The notes: a model not told the origin generated them from the letters alone. A stretch of DNA of 46,045 nucleotides from Nostoc indistinguendum CM1-VF10 (GCA_019359215.1 JAHHHS010000059.1:1-46045); one strand, 5' to 3'. Positions 8,521 to 17,761 are shown, counted from the stretch's first letter. A program made the numbers and translations.

Positions 8521-8583
8521 AATGACCAATGACCAATGACCAATGACCAATGACCAATGACTATTGACTATTGACCAATGACT
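8521..8583. repeat. AATGACC heptamer array running into the fabD start
   Basis: Nine consecutive 7-bp units occupy 8521-8583: five AATGACC, then AATGACT, ATTGACT, ATTGACC, AATGACT. The ATG of fabD (8578-8580) lies in the ninth unit. Just upstream (about 8497-8520) are TCATTAGTCATTTG-type copies in the opposite orientation, so the RNA could form a hairpin ending at the start codon. No separate ribosome site is visible between array and start. Confidence 0.85.
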
Positions 8584-9465
8584 AAAACTGCATGGGTGTT
8601 TTCTGGACAAGGTTCTCAAGTATTGGGAATGGGAATAGACTTATTAGATATACCATCTGCTAAAGACAAATTTGCCCAAGCTGAGGAAATTTTGGGCTGG
8701 TCTGTAACAGATATCTGTCAAAACGAAGAAGCAAAGTTATCACAGACGCTATACACTCAGCCAAGTCTTTATGTAGTAGAAAGCATTCTTGCTGACCTTC
8801 TGCGAGAACGAGGACACCAGCCAGACTTAGTTGCTGGCCACAGTTTAGGAGAATATTCTGCCCTTTATGTAGCGGGTGTCTTTGAGTGGTCGGCTGGTTT
8901 ATATCTAGTAAAGCGCCGTGCAGAACTCATGGATAGTGCTGTCGGTGGAATGATGGCGGCTTTGATGAACTTTGACCGCGAACAGTTGGAAAAAGCCATT
9001 GCCGAAACGCCTGATGTAGTACTAGCAAATGACAATAGTTCGGCTCAGGTGGTAATTTCAGGCACGACTGAGGCTGTACAAGCAATAATGACTCAAGTCA
9101 AAGCCAAGCGTGCTATTCCCTTAAAAGTTTCTGGAGCATTTCATTCACATTTAATCGCACCAGCTGCTGCGGAATTCCAAGACATTTTAGAATCTGTGGA
9201 ATTTCAACCAGCTACTGTGCCAGTGTTGTCTAATGTAGAACCAATTCCATCTATTGATGCCGAGATTTTAAAGCAACGCCTGAATAAACAAATGACTGGT
9301 TCTGTAAGATGGCGAGAAATTTCTCTGCAATTACCAGCCAATGGCATCGAGCAAGTAGTAGAAATTGGCCCTGGTAAAGTGCTAACTGGTTTAATCAAAC
9401 GTAGTAGCCCCGATTTAATATTAAAAAATATCCAGAGTGTTGCTGATTTACCAAACAGAATTTAG
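8578..9465 (+). CDS. fabD: Malonyl-CoA:ACP transacylase
   Basis: 295 residues. It transfers malonyl groups from CoA to acyl carrier protein. The N-terminal oxyanion-hole motif FSGQGSQ (8-14), the nucleophile Ser89 in GHSLGEYSA and the GAFHSH segment (catalytic His about 189) are all present, as is the closing GPGKVLTGL. The start at ATG 8578 is fixed by MTKTAWVFSGQGSQ. This ATG belongs to the ninth heptamer of the upstream array, which may affect translation initiation. Third gene of the lipid cluster. Confidence 0.96.
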   Translation: MTKTAWVFSGQGSQVLGMGIDLLDIPSAKDKFAQAEEILGWSVTDICQNEEAKLSQTLYTQPSLYVVESILADLLRERGHQPDLVAGHSLGEYSALYVAGVFEWSAGLYLVKRRAELMDSAVGGMMAALMNFDREQLEKAIAETPDVVLANDNSSAQVVISGTTEAVQAIMTQVKAKRAIPLKVSGAFHSHLIAPAAAEFQDILESVEFQPATVPVLSNVEPIPSIDAEILKQRLNKQMTGSVRWREISLQLPANGIEQVVEIGPGKVLTGLIKRSSPDLILKNIQSVADLPNRI

Positions 9466-9680
9466 TAGTTAAGAATCAAAATTCAGAATTAATTCTGACC
9501 GATAAAGCGGATAGCGCAACGGTAGCGAGTTCCACGTACCCTTACGGCAATTTTGCTACGCACAGCGTTTCTAAAAAGTTTTCCAGATGAGCGAAGTAAT
9601 TCATATCTACTGCTTTTTTGGGTTTGCTCTGGGCCTGGCGATCGCGTATGCTAAATTCAGTCTGATTTGAATTACCTTCT
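9466..9680. other. Intergenic spacer fabD-plsC with dispersed repeat
   Basis: Contains the small palindrome around GAATTAATTC (about 9485-9494), a stretch of GATAGCG/GGTAGCG-type repeat (about 9509-9560) of the kind scattered through Nostoc-like genomes, and a HIP1-like site GGCGATCGCG at about 9638. No ORF or terminator is convincing. Confidence 0.4.
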
Positions 9681-10319
9681 GTGGACAGAAACCGCGAACC
9701 GTTTATCAGTCTGGCACTTTACCACGCCTTTAAATGGTCGGTCGTCAGCCCCATGCTTCACGCTTACTTTCGGGGCCAGATTTATGGTACGGAAAATGTC
9801 CCCCAATCAGGACCGTTGCTGGTAGTGAGTAATCACGCTAGTTATTTTGACCCGCCAATTGTCTCCAACTGTGTACGTCGTCCAGTGGCATACATGGCTA
9901 AGGAAGAGTTATTTAATATCCCAGTTTTGGCGCAAGCGATTAAACTGTATGGCGCTTACCCAGTGAGTCGGGGAAATGCCGATCGCAATGCCATCCGTTC
10001 CGCCCTAGAATATCTTAATAACGGTTGGGCTGTCGGTGTTTTCTTGCAAGGTACTCGCACCTCAAATGGCCGAATTACAGACCCCAAGAGAGGAGCACTG
10101 CTACTAGCGGCAAAAGCAAAAGCCCCAATATTGCCGGTGAGTGTCTGGGGTACTGAGGAGATTTTACAAAAAGGATCGTCCCTACCTCGCGCAGTTCCCA
10201 TCACTGTGAGAATTGGGAACTTGATTGATGCTCCTAGTTCCAGTAATAAAGAGGAATTGGAAGCATTGACACAAAAGTGTGCCACGGTAATTAACGATAT
10301 GCATGATTTAGGAAGATGA
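9681..10319 (+). CDS. plsC: 1-acyl-sn-glycerol-3-phosphate acyltransferase
   Basis: 212 residues. PlsC acylates lysophosphatidic acid to phosphatidic acid. The HX4D motif is His52-ASYF-Asp57 (SNHASYFDPP). Block II AYPVSRGNADRNA and the block IV proline segment APILPVSVWG are present. Block III, usually (F)PEGTR, reads FLQGTR at 121-126, so the usual Glu is Gln. The GTG start at 9681 gives MDRNREPFISLALYHAFKW. Last gene of plsX-fabH-fabD-plsC; together these make acyl chains and place them on glycerol phosphate. Confidence 0.92.
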   Translation: MDRNREPFISLALYHAFKWSVVSPMLHAYFRGQIYGTENVPQSGPLLVVSNHASYFDPPIVSNCVRRPVAYMAKEELFNIPVLAQAIKLYGAYPVSRGNADRNAIRSALEYLNNGWAVGVFLQGTRTSNGRITDPKRGALLLAAKAKAPILPVSVWGTEEILQKGSSLPRAVPITVRIGNLIDAPSSSNKEELEALTQKCATVINDMHDLGR

Positions 10320-10473
10320 GTTAAACAAGCAAGAGATATATGCTTTAGGGTGGTAGCGATCGCGCCTTAGCCTCTGTATGTTTAATGTCAATGTGCTCTA
10401 GCAATGAAGTGAGACTTTGTGCTTAAATGCAGCTGCTAGGCAAATCTACCACCAATCTCACCTTAAACAGCAT

Positions 10474-11511
10474 ATGAGCGGCTTTGAAGCCAAGAATTTT
10501 TGGGAGCGATTAAATAATCTGGCGTTAGTCCGCTTTTTGCTTTTGGTTGCTTCTGGCTGGGCAATTGTACAGCTTTTAGCTTACTTTGAAGCGGTCATTG
10601 TTATTTTCACCTTTGCTGCAATTTTGGCTTTTTTACTCAGTTATCCTGTACAATGGCTGCGGCGTTTTTTGCCCCACGGTGTAGCTGTTATTGTCGTTTT
10701 CTTACTCAGTATTGTGATTATAGGCGGTCTGATCATTACCGTCGGCTTAACGGTTTTATCTCAAGGACAACAATTAATTGATAGTATCACTGCGTTTTTA
10801 AATTCTTTAGTACCTTTATTAGAGAGACTAGAAGGATTTTTGCGAGGTCGTAATTTACAGATAGATTTAAGTTTCATTGAAGAACAACTGCGGAATCAAG
10901 CTGTATCTAGCCTTGTTACTAGCTTGGCTATTTTGCAAGGATTTATGACGAACTTTCTTACATTTATATTGATTGCAGTTGTGGCTTTTTTTATGTTATT
11001 GGATGGAGACAAGCTGTGGAATCTTACCATAAAAATAGTACCAAAACATCGGCGGAATAGATTTACAAATATAATCAGACGCTCCTTTCTCGGATTTTTT
11101 AGAGGTCAGTTGTTATTAAGTGCATTTCTCACAAGTACGACTTTTTTAGTTTTTTTAATATTAAAAGTACCTTTTGCTTTGATATTGTCAGTGATAGTCG
11201 GAATTCTTGATATCATTCCTGGCATAGGAGCAACATTAGGAGTAAGCACAGTTAGTTTAGTTGTCTTGTCTCAAGGTGTTTGGTTAGCATTGAAAGTCTT
11301 AATAGCTTGTATTGTCCTCCAGCAGATACAAGACAACTTGATTGCGCCTCGGATTATGCAAGATGCGCTCAATCTTAATCCTGTAGTAGTATTCTTTGCT
11401 TTGCTAGTAGGGGCTAAAGTAGCAGGATTATTAGGTGTTTTTATATCTATTCCTATAGCTGGAGTAATTGTATCTTTATTTGAAATTGATGAAATGAAAT
11501 CAGAAGTTTAG
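10474..11511 (+). CDS. AI-2E/PerM-family integral membrane permease
   Basis: 345 residues from ATG 10474 (MSGFEAKNFWERLNNLALVRF). A longer frame opens at a TTG at 10417, but the ATG fits the family. The protein has the PerM/YdiK/TqsA layout: about eight membrane helices, two near the N-terminus (WAIVQLLAYFEAVIVIF; HGVAVIVVFLLSIVIIGGLIITVGL), a soluble loop with amphipathic helices (about 105-150), then a helical bundle with the conserved segment DIIPGIGATLG and the C-terminal motif LQQIQDNLIAPRIM. Family members export small molecules or act as Na+/H+ antiporters; the substrate cannot be read from sequence. Confidence 0.88.
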   Translation: MSGFEAKNFWERLNNLALVRFLLLVASGWAIVQLLAYFEAVIVIFTFAAILAFLLSYPVQWLRRFLPHGVAVIVVFLLSIVIIGGLIITVGLTVLSQGQQLIDSITAFLNSLVPLLERLEGFLRGRNLQIDLSFIEEQLRNQAVSSLVTSLAILQGFMTNFLTFILIAVVAFFMLLDGDKLWNLTIKIVPKHRRNRFTNIIRRSFLGFFRGQLLLSAFLTSTTFLVFLILKVPFALILSVIVGILDIIPGIGATLGVSTVSLVVLSQGVWLALKVLIACIVLQQIQDNLIAPRIMQDALNLNPVVVFFALLVGAKVAGLLGVFISIPIAGVIVSLFEIDEMKSEV

Positions 11512-11585
11512 TAATTGGTCATTTGTTAGGAAGTACCTTTTAGTTAATAATGTGAAAATAGCCATCTATAAATAAACATTGGGGA

Positions 11586-11885
11586 ATGATGTCGGATTTA
11601 AGAGCGGAATTAACGGAAATTTTGGATGAGGCAGAGTGGGAGTGGCTAATTCCTCATGTACAAAGAGATGCAGTAATTTTGGTGGCACTTGAGCTAAACT
11701 TGGTGGATGTTGGAGTAGCGATCGCCAGTGATAACATACCATCAGTAGAACAGTGGATTGATCAACAATTGATTGTCAAACCCACTACAGTACAGGTAGG
11801 AGAATGGAATGGCAATCGCACTAAGCGATTTAATACTCTCATCGTTCAGCCTTACGTTCTGGCGCAAGAAATAGTCGCTAGTTAA
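11586..11885 (+). CDS. DUF2288 family protein
   Basis: 99 residues, matching the short DUF2288 family found in cyanobacteria and proteobacteria: DLRAELTEILDEAEWEWLIPHVQRDAVILV, here given in parts (DLRAELTEILDEAEW at 4-18; LIPHVQRDAVILV at 21-33), then VDVGVAIASDN and the C-terminal FNTLIVQPYVL. The function is unknown. Two adjacent ATG codons (11586, 11589) are possible starts. The stop overlaps the 3' end of the convergent flotillin gene by 4 bp. Confidence 0.75.
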   Translation: MMSDLRAELTEILDEAEWEWLIPHVQRDAVILVALELNLVDVGVAIASDNIPSVEQWIDQQLIVKPTTVQVGEWNGNRTKRFNTLIVQPYVLAQEIVAS

Positions 11886-13831
11886 TCAGTTTCTGTAGCG
11901 TTTTCGATCAGAGTTGGTGTTGTGATAGTTTCTAAGGAAAGATGGCTTTTTGTGTCACTTATTACTTGGTTATTGCCACGCACTAACTGGCTGATTTGAC
12001 CAATTAATTCGCCTAGTTTGCCTTCGTCAAGTAAGGTGTTGATTAAGGAAAGTCCACTGGTAGATAATAGTAATTTGTTAATATCTTGGCTGCCACTACT
12101 ACCGTTTGCACCAGGAAATGAATAGATCCGAGTATCTCCTAAAACTCCTGGTTGTGGTGCTAAAGCGGTGACAATCTCTGGTAGTTTATCGGCTAGCTCT
12201 GGCCAAATTGAGGTAATAATTTTGGCAGTGAGATTGGCGTTACTAATAGAATTTTCGGCAGCAATTTTTGCTTGAATACCTTCTGCTTCTGCTAAAACTT
12301 TATCGCGGTTAGCTGCTGCTAGAGTGCGAATTGCTTCAGCTTCTAATTCTGCTGCTTGTTGGGCGATTTCTGCTTGGCGGCGACGGCGGAAAGCATCGAT
12401 TTCCACAACGTTGCGATCGCCAATACTCCGTTCTTCGGCTTCTCGTTCCGCAGCAATTACCGATAGGCGTTTGTTACGTTCGGCTTTTTCAACCTCACCT
12501 GCTGTCTTAACTGATTCCTCAGCTTTGGCTTGTTGTGCTTGTGCAACAAAGCTTTCACGCTTTTTATTAGCAATAGCGATCGCTACATCTTCTTGAGCTA
12601 GCTTGGCCACTCGTTCTGACTCAGCTATATGCACTTGTGCTTGTAACTTTCCAGATTCTACACTTTGTTCACGTAAAATCTCTGCAAGCTCAGATTCTTG
12701 TTTTTGCAGTGCTTGTGCTACCTTTAGCTGTTTATTGCGTTCTTCTAGAGAAATATCAGCTTCAATTTGGCTTTGCTGCACCGATAATTTTTTGCGAATT
12801 TCTTCTTCTTCAATTGATTTTTCTTGCAAAATTTTGCTACGGCGTACTGTTGCAGCTTCTCTGTCTTTGGATTCTTGAATTTCGCGCTCTTTCTGTGCTT
12901 TTTGCGCTTCTACTTGGAATTTTTGCTCCAATTTAGCGCTTTCCTGCTCTTGGGCAATTTGTAGCGATCGCTTTTGAGCATCCAATTCTTTTTGCTCAAT
13001 TGTCACTTGTGCTGCTAACTCTACTTCCCGTTTTTGTTGAATTGAGCGCTGAATAATTTCTGTTCGCAAACGCACACCTTGAGCATCAAAGAAGTTATCT
13101 GGATCGTAGGTAACACTTTCTAATATTTCTGAAATAGCAATGTTATTTAGAGTTAATCCCACTTTTTTCAAATCGGTACCAACTAAGTTCAACACCTCCT
13201 GAGCAAACCCTAATTTATCAGAATCTATTTCCGCTAAATCCTTAGTTTTAGCTGCCGCCCTAATTGCATCATCTGCTCGTTTTTCTAAAGCATTTTTAAT
13301 ATCTTCAGGAGTAATTTTACTGCCATTTTGAGATAGTCTAGCGGCTGCTGTTAAAACATCGTCTTCCGAGGCATTAATACATACATAAAAAGTAACTCGA
13401 ATATCTGCTCGTAAATAATCCTTAGTACGAACAGCAAGTTTACCAGTGCGTTCCACATCAATGGAAATTTCTCGCAGAGGTACGCGAGTTAGCTGATGAA
13501 ATCCCGGTAGAACAATACAACCTCCATAGAGAATTACCGATTTCTTTTTGATAAAAAGACCCCCAGTTCTCACAAAAGCCTCGTTGTTGGGTGTCACTAC
13601 ATAAACCCGTGTATAAGCAAATAAGCTAAATAGGAGTAATAAAACTAAAGCAGCAATAACTCCAGGAAATACTAATCCCCCGTTAATTTGGGCAATAGTC
13701 GGTTGGATTGTGACTGGAAGGGTTTGGGAAATTAATGTTGTTTGCTTTTGTTGTAGTTGCAAATTAGTTTGCGGAGCTTCAGCTATTGTGGCACTCGGTA
13801 AAGACTGGATAAAAGTTAACCAAAAAAGCAT
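11882..13831 (-). CDS. Flotillin-like SPFH/band-7 membrane protein (YqiK type)
   Basis: 649 residues. A hydrophobic N-terminus (1-20) and a membrane helix VFPGVIAALVLLLLFSLFAY (about 53-72) are followed by the SPFH domain (about 75-260: VYVVTPNNEAFVRTGG, then SIDVERTGKLAVRTKDYLRA) and a long Glu/Gln/Lys/Arg-rich coiled coil (about 265-520) with AEAE-type heptads. The C-terminal region (about 545-620) is the oligomerisation segment. Flotillins organise membrane microdomains. The start is 21 bp after the stop of the upstream NfeD/YqiJ-like gene, so the two form an operon, as yqiJ-yqiK does in other bacteria. Confidence 0.9.
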   Translation of the reverse strand: MLFWLTFIQSLPSATIAEAPQTNLQLQQKQTTLISQTLPVTIQPTIAQINGGLVFPGVIAALVLLLLFSLFAYTRVYVVTPNNEAFVRTGGLFIKKKSVILYGGCIVLPGFHQLTRVPLREISIDVERTGKLAVRTKDYLRADIRVTFYVCINASEDDVLTAAARLSQNGSKITPEDIKNALEKRADDAIRAAAKTKDLAEIDSDKLGFAQEVLNLVGTDLKKVGLTLNNIAISEILESVTYDPDNFFDAQGVRLRTEIIQRSIQQKREVELAAQVTIEQKELDAQKRSLQIAQEQESAKLEQKFQVEAQKAQKEREIQESKDREAATVRRSKILQEKSIEEEEIRKKLSVQQSQIEADISLEERNKQLKVAQALQKQESELAEILREQSVESGKLQAQVHIAESERVAKLAQEDVAIAIANKKRESFVAQAQQAKAEESVKTAGEVEKAERNKRLSVIAAEREAEERSIGDRNVVEIDAFRRRRQAEIAQQAAELEAEAIRTLAAANRDKVLAEAEGIQAKIAAENSISNANLTAKIITSIWPELADKLPEIVTALAPQPGVLGDTRIYSFPGANGSSGSQDINKLLLSTSGLSLINTLLDEGKLGELIGQISQLVRGNNQVISDTKSHLSLETITTPTLIENATETD

Positions 13832-13852
13832 ATTTTTTTCCTTTAAATAAGT

Positions 13853-14524
13853 TTAATTTATTTGAGACAAGTTAGTTAACCATTGTTCTTGATCAGGACT
13901 ATCTTTGGCAATAACTACGTAAATTTGTGCTTTATGTTCAATGACTAAAACTTTTTCTCCTCGTTGTGGAGCAATAGTTGCCCAGTCTGGTATCACAGCA
14001 CTAACTGTTAATAGATTGCGCTTTGTATCCAGTACATCTACTTGTCCGATTCTGCCTTGATTGCCAATAGGAATGTAAGCAGACGTAACAATACCAACGC
14101 AACCTATTAAGCGATCGCTACTTGCATCCTCGCCAAACTCGGCAAAAATTTTGCCAATTGGCCGCGCTATTAATCCTCCCATCAATAGGCTGATTATCAT
14201 CGAAAAAAATAATATTGTAAGCCCGAATAAACTGTTAACTTTATTATTAATAATGCCACCAAACCAAACATTCAACATCCAGCCGAAAACGCCCCAGAGA
14301 CTCAAATCTGTTGCCAGTAACAATATAAGTGGAGCTTTACCAATACCTGCCCATCCCAGGAATTGTCCAAAACTCAATTCGTTATTCGTATCTGCATCAA
14401 CGTCGGCATCAACGTCTGCATCAATATCTTCTCCTCCCCCGCCAGAAATTATCATAAACAAGAACAGCAAGACTCCCATCCCTATAAATATCCAATAGGG
14501 CAAGTTGGCTGGGCTGAACAGCAT
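13853..14524 (-). CDS. YqiJ-like membrane protein with OB-fold domain (NfeD relative)
   Basis: 223 residues. Membrane helices at about 8-26 (WIFIGMGVLLFLFMIISG), 64-85 (APLILLLATDLSLWGVFGWML) and 97-118 (FGLTILFFSMIISLLMGGLIA). An acidic Asp-Ala-Asp-Val repeat (about 32-46, DIDADVDADVDADTNN) lies between the first two. The C-terminal part (about 135-223: RLIGCVGIVTSAYIPIGNQG, then GEKVLVIEHKAQIYVV) fits an OB-fold as in NfeD proteins. These proteins pair with flotillins, matching the gene just downstream. First gene of the two-gene minus-strand operon. Confidence 0.8.
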   Translation of the reverse strand: MLFSPANLPYWIFIGMGVLLFLFMIISGGGGEDIDADVDADVDADTNNELSFGQFLGWAGIGKAPLILLLATDLSLWGVFGWMLNVWFGGIINNKVNSLFGLTILFFSMIISLLMGGLIARPIGKIFAEFGEDASSDRLIGCVGIVTSAYIPIGNQGRIGQVDVLDTKRNLLTVSAVIPDWATIAPQRGEKVLVIEHKAQIYVVIAKDSPDQEQWLTNLSQIN

Positions 14525-14975
14525 AATATTTCGTAAATTATATGTGCTGGTACTTTTATAGCATCTAAGTCTATTTAAATCTATGTTAATACTACAATAT
14601 TAATACAAAAACTTACATGCTTTATCCTATGAGTATTTGTCTATAAAATATCTATAATTTTTATTTAAAATAAAATATAATTATTAAGCAATGATTCACT
14701 AAATGAAGTAAATCAAAAATTATTTGATTACCGAAAAACTTCTATTTTTTTACAATATAGCCGCATTACATGGTTATATGAAGTCAACAAAAATATTTAA
14801 TTTTAGACTAAGACGGCATTTCGTGTAGCATAAAATACATAAGTGTACAAGACGTGGAGGTAACAGAGGGGAAATATACCTCTTGACTATTGATTAAACC
14901 AAAATTTTCTCCTTTAAGATTTATCCATCTAGGAGCTAGAATTGTTACGATAATTTCAGATTAGATGTTGAAACC
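14525..14975. other. AT-rich divergent intergenic region (YqiJ-like / mutS2)
   Basis: 450 bp, strongly AT-rich, with no ORF of interest. It must hold the divergent promoters of the yqiJ-like/flotillin operon and mutS2. I see no clear palindromic operator. A GGAGGT-like run (about 14856-14861) is too far from mutS2 to be its ribosome site. Confidence 0.4.
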
Positions 14976-17390
14976 TTGATCCAATCTGAAACCTTAGAAC
15001 TATTAGAATGGCATCGCCTCTGCCAGCACCTTGCCACCTTTGCGGCAACTAAGCTGGGGGCGACAGCTGCGCGTCATCTGAAAATACCCGATTCTCAGAT
15101 CCAAAGCGAACAGTTATTAGAGCAAACCAAAGAAGTTTACCAACTGGAAACTCGCCTGACTACGGGACTGTCATTTGAAGGAATTCAAGATATTGGCGAT
15201 TCCCTAGAACGGGCAGAACGCAGTGGAGTTTTGGCAGGGGATGAACTGTTAGGGATCGCCACCACCCTCGCTGGTGCTAGAAGTTTGCGCCGTGTCATCG
15301 ACAATCAGGAAGATTTGCCGATATTGACTGAGTTGGTTGCCGATTTGCGGACTTATCCAGAACTAGAGCAAGAAATTCACCGATGTATTGATGAACGGGC
15401 CCAGGTAACTGACCGCGCGAGTCAAAAACTGGGAGAAATTCGCACAGATTTGCGGCGATTACGCAGCCAAATTACTCAAAAGCTGCAAAATATCTTACAG
15501 GCAAAATCTGGAGCAGTTCAAGAACAGCTAATTACCCAACGGGGCGATCGCTTTGTCATCCCGGTAAAAGCACCCCAAAAAGATGCCATCCCCGGTATTG
15601 TCCACGATACCTCTACTAGCGGTGCTACCCTGTACGTGGAACCGAATTCAGTAGTGCCTTTAGGCAACCAACTGCGGCAGATCATTAGAAGAGAGCAAGC
15701 GGAAGAAGAAGCGATTCGCCGCGTTTTGACAGAACAGGTAGCCGCAGTCAAACCAGATTTGGAGAGGTTGTTAGCGATCGCTACTACTTTGGATTTGGCA
15801 ACCGCTAGATCACGGTATAGCTACTGGCTAGGAGCGAATCCCCCGCGATTTATCCGGCGAGAAGACAATGAAATCATTACCCTGCGGAATCTACGACATC
15901 CATTGTTAGTGTGGCAACAGCAGCACGAACAAGGGCAACCAGTAGTTCCTGTAGATTTGTTGATAAACCCGCTAATTCGGGTAGTGACGATTACCGGGCC
16001 AAACACTGGCGGTAAAACTGTAACCCTAAAAACTTTAGGTTTAGCAGCATTGATGGCCAAAGTGGGTTTATTTGTCCCCGCCCGCGAACCAGTAGAAATA
16101 CCTTGGTTTGATAAAGTGCTGGCAGATATTGGCGATGAACAATCCTTACAGCAAAGTTTATCCACATTCTCTGGACATATCCGCCGGATTAGTCGCATTT
16201 TAGAAGCATTAGACAATGGGAAAGCAGAGAATCTAGACTATTCCCCACTCCCCACTCCCCACTCCCTAGTCTTACTCGATGAAGTCGGCGCCGGAACCGA
16301 TCCAGTTGAAGGTAGCGCCTTAGCGATCGCCTTGTTGCAATATCTAGCCAACCATGCCCAGCTAACGATCGCCACCACTCACTTCGGGGAATTGAAAGCC
16401 CTAAAATACGAAGATGAGCGGTTTGAAAATGCCTCTGTAGAATTTGACGAAAGTACTCTCTCGCCTACTTACCGTCTGCTGTGGGGCATTCCCGGACGTT
16501 CTAATGCCTTAACCATTGCCCTGCGCTTGGGATTAAAGCCAGAAGTGGTACAAGAGGCGAAAACTCAAGTTGGAGAGGCTACAGATGAAGTTAACCAGGT
16601 GATCGCAGGCTTAGAAGCGCAACGCCGCAGCCAGGAAACCAAAGCGGCTGAAGCCCAAAGTTTGTTGCAGCAAGCGGAACGTTTATACAAAGAAGTATCC
16701 GCAAAAGCCGCAAGTTTGGAGGAGAGGGAAAGTAGTTTACGGGCTTCACAGGAGATAGCAGTCAAAGAAGCGATCGCCCAAGCAAAAGGTGAAATTGCCC
16801 AAGTGATTCGCCGTTTGCAGAAAGGTACGCCCACAGCCCAAGAGGCCCAGCAAGCAACCAATGCTTTAAATCAAATTGGCCAACAATATCAGCCAGCAAC
16901 GCCAGCAAAACCAAAAGCTGGATTTATGCCCAAAGTAGGCGATCGCGTCCGCATTCCAAAATTAGGACAGATAGCAGATGTGATCACCACCCCGGATCAA
17001 GATGGGGAGTTAAGTGTTCGCTTTGGGCTAATGAAGATGACGGTGAAGTTGCAAGACGTAGAATCTCTAGATGGTCAAAAACCCGAACCAATCGTCAAAC
17101 CCAAACCAGCCCCAGCAGCAGTAACGCCACCTCCGCAAAGTGTCCCAGAAATTCGCACCTCGCAAAACACTATTGATTTGCGCGGTAAACGGGTGGCTGA
17201 TGCGGAATACATTTTAGATAAAGCCATCTCGGAAGCTACAGGCCCAGTCTGGATTATTCACGGGTATGGTACTGGCAAACTGCGACAAGGAGTTCACGCA
17301 TTCTTGCAACAGCATCCCAGAGTTAACAAGTACGAACCAGCAGAACAAGCAGATGGTGGCACCGGTATTACCGTTGCTCACATTAAATAA
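14976..17390 (+). CDS. mutS2: MutS2 endonuclease/ATPase with Smr domain
   Basis: 804 residues. MutS2 acts on branched DNA and, in some bacteria, on collided ribosomes. N-terminal core and clamp region about 1-320; Walker A GPNTGGKT at about 341-348; Walker B LLDEVGAGTDP from about 433; ABC signature region SLSTFSGH; helix ATTHFGELKALKYE; coiled coil about 530-630; C-terminal Smr nuclease domain about 733-804 (IDLRGKR, IHGYGTGKLR). The TTG start at 14976 gives MIQSETLELLEW, the expected N-terminus. The tract SPLPTPHS (about 422-430), just before Walker B, is encoded by three CCCCACT heptamers inserted in frame. Confidence 0.93.
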   Translation: MIQSETLELLEWHRLCQHLATFAATKLGATAARHLKIPDSQIQSEQLLEQTKEVYQLETRLTTGLSFEGIQDIGDSLERAERSGVLAGDELLGIATTLAGARSLRRVIDNQEDLPILTELVADLRTYPELEQEIHRCIDERAQVTDRASQKLGEIRTDLRRLRSQITQKLQNILQAKSGAVQEQLITQRGDRFVIPVKAPQKDAIPGIVHDTSTSGATLYVEPNSVVPLGNQLRQIIRREQAEEEAIRRVLTEQVAAVKPDLERLLAIATTLDLATARSRYSYWLGANPPRFIRREDNEIITLRNLRHPLLVWQQQHEQGQPVVPVDLLINPLIRVVTITGPNTGGKTVTLKTLGLAALMAKVGLFVPAREPVEIPWFDKVLADIGDEQSLQQSLSTFSGHIRRISRILEALDNGKAENLDYSPLPTPHSLVLLDEVGAGTDPVEGSALAIALLQYLANHAQLTIATTHFGELKALKYEDERFENASVEFDESTLSPTYRLLWGIPGRSNALTIALRLGLKPEVVQEAKTQVGEATDEVNQVIAGLEAQRRSQETKAAEAQSLLQQAERLYKEVSAKAASLEERESSLRASQEIAVKEAIAQAKGEIAQVIRRLQKGTPTAQEAQQATNALNQIGQQYQPATPAKPKAGFMPKVGDRVRIPKLGQIADVITTPDQDGELSVRFGLMKMTVKLQDVESLDGQKPEPIVKPKPAPAAVTPPPQSVPEIRTSQNTIDLRGKRVADAEYILDKAISEATGPVWIIHGYGTGKLRQGVHAFLQQHPRVNKYEPAEQADGGTGITVAHIK
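16243..16263. repeat. Three CCCCACT heptamers inside mutS2
   Basis: Exact tandem units at 16243-16249, 16250-16256 and 16257-16263 (21 bp, seven codons), followed by CCCTAG. The unit type is that of intergenic STRRs. They sit in a linker between the lever region and Walker B, so the frame is kept and a Pro-rich loop is added. Confidence 0.85.
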
Positions 17391-17404
17391 AGAGGAGGAA
17401 TGCT

Positions 17405-17761
17405 ATGTTACTTGAACTCAATCAACTAATTGTTAAAGCCGATCATCAGTTGTTGATTAAAGATATCTCCTGGCCGGCATACAAACGAATTTTAGCAGAA
17501 TTAGGAGACAATCGCAGTTCGCGGATAGGTTACAGTCAAGGGATCCTGGAAATAATGGCTCCATTGCCAGAACATGAAGTAGCTAAAGTTATTATTGGGG
17601 ATTTGGTAAAAGTTTTATTAGAAGAACTCGATCTGGAATTTTGGAGTTTAGGCTCTACGACTTTTGATAAGGAAAGTATGGATGCTGGGGTAGAACCCGA
17701 TGCATTCAAAACAATAGTTTATTTATACTCTTGTACGGAACTAGCAGCGAAAGCCGGGTAA
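17405..17761 (+). pseudogene. Truncated Uma2/DUF820-family nuclease gene
   Basis: 118 codons against about 190 for the family. The frame starts well: a strong AAGAGGAGGAA ribosome site before ATG 17405, then a Uma2-like N-terminal region with SRIGYSQGILEIMAPLPEHE (about 39-58) and SLGSTTF. At VEPDA (about 98-102), where the family continues to its catalytic Asp/Glu-Lys core, it switches to an unrelated tail and stops at 17761. The PD-(D/E)xK core is therefore missing. A full second Uma2 gene lies at 37.8 kb. Confidence 0.75.

Noticed and set aside
7327..8583. CRISPR array at the heptamer repeats
   Set aside because: The units are 7 bp in direct tandem without spacers; they are STRRs.
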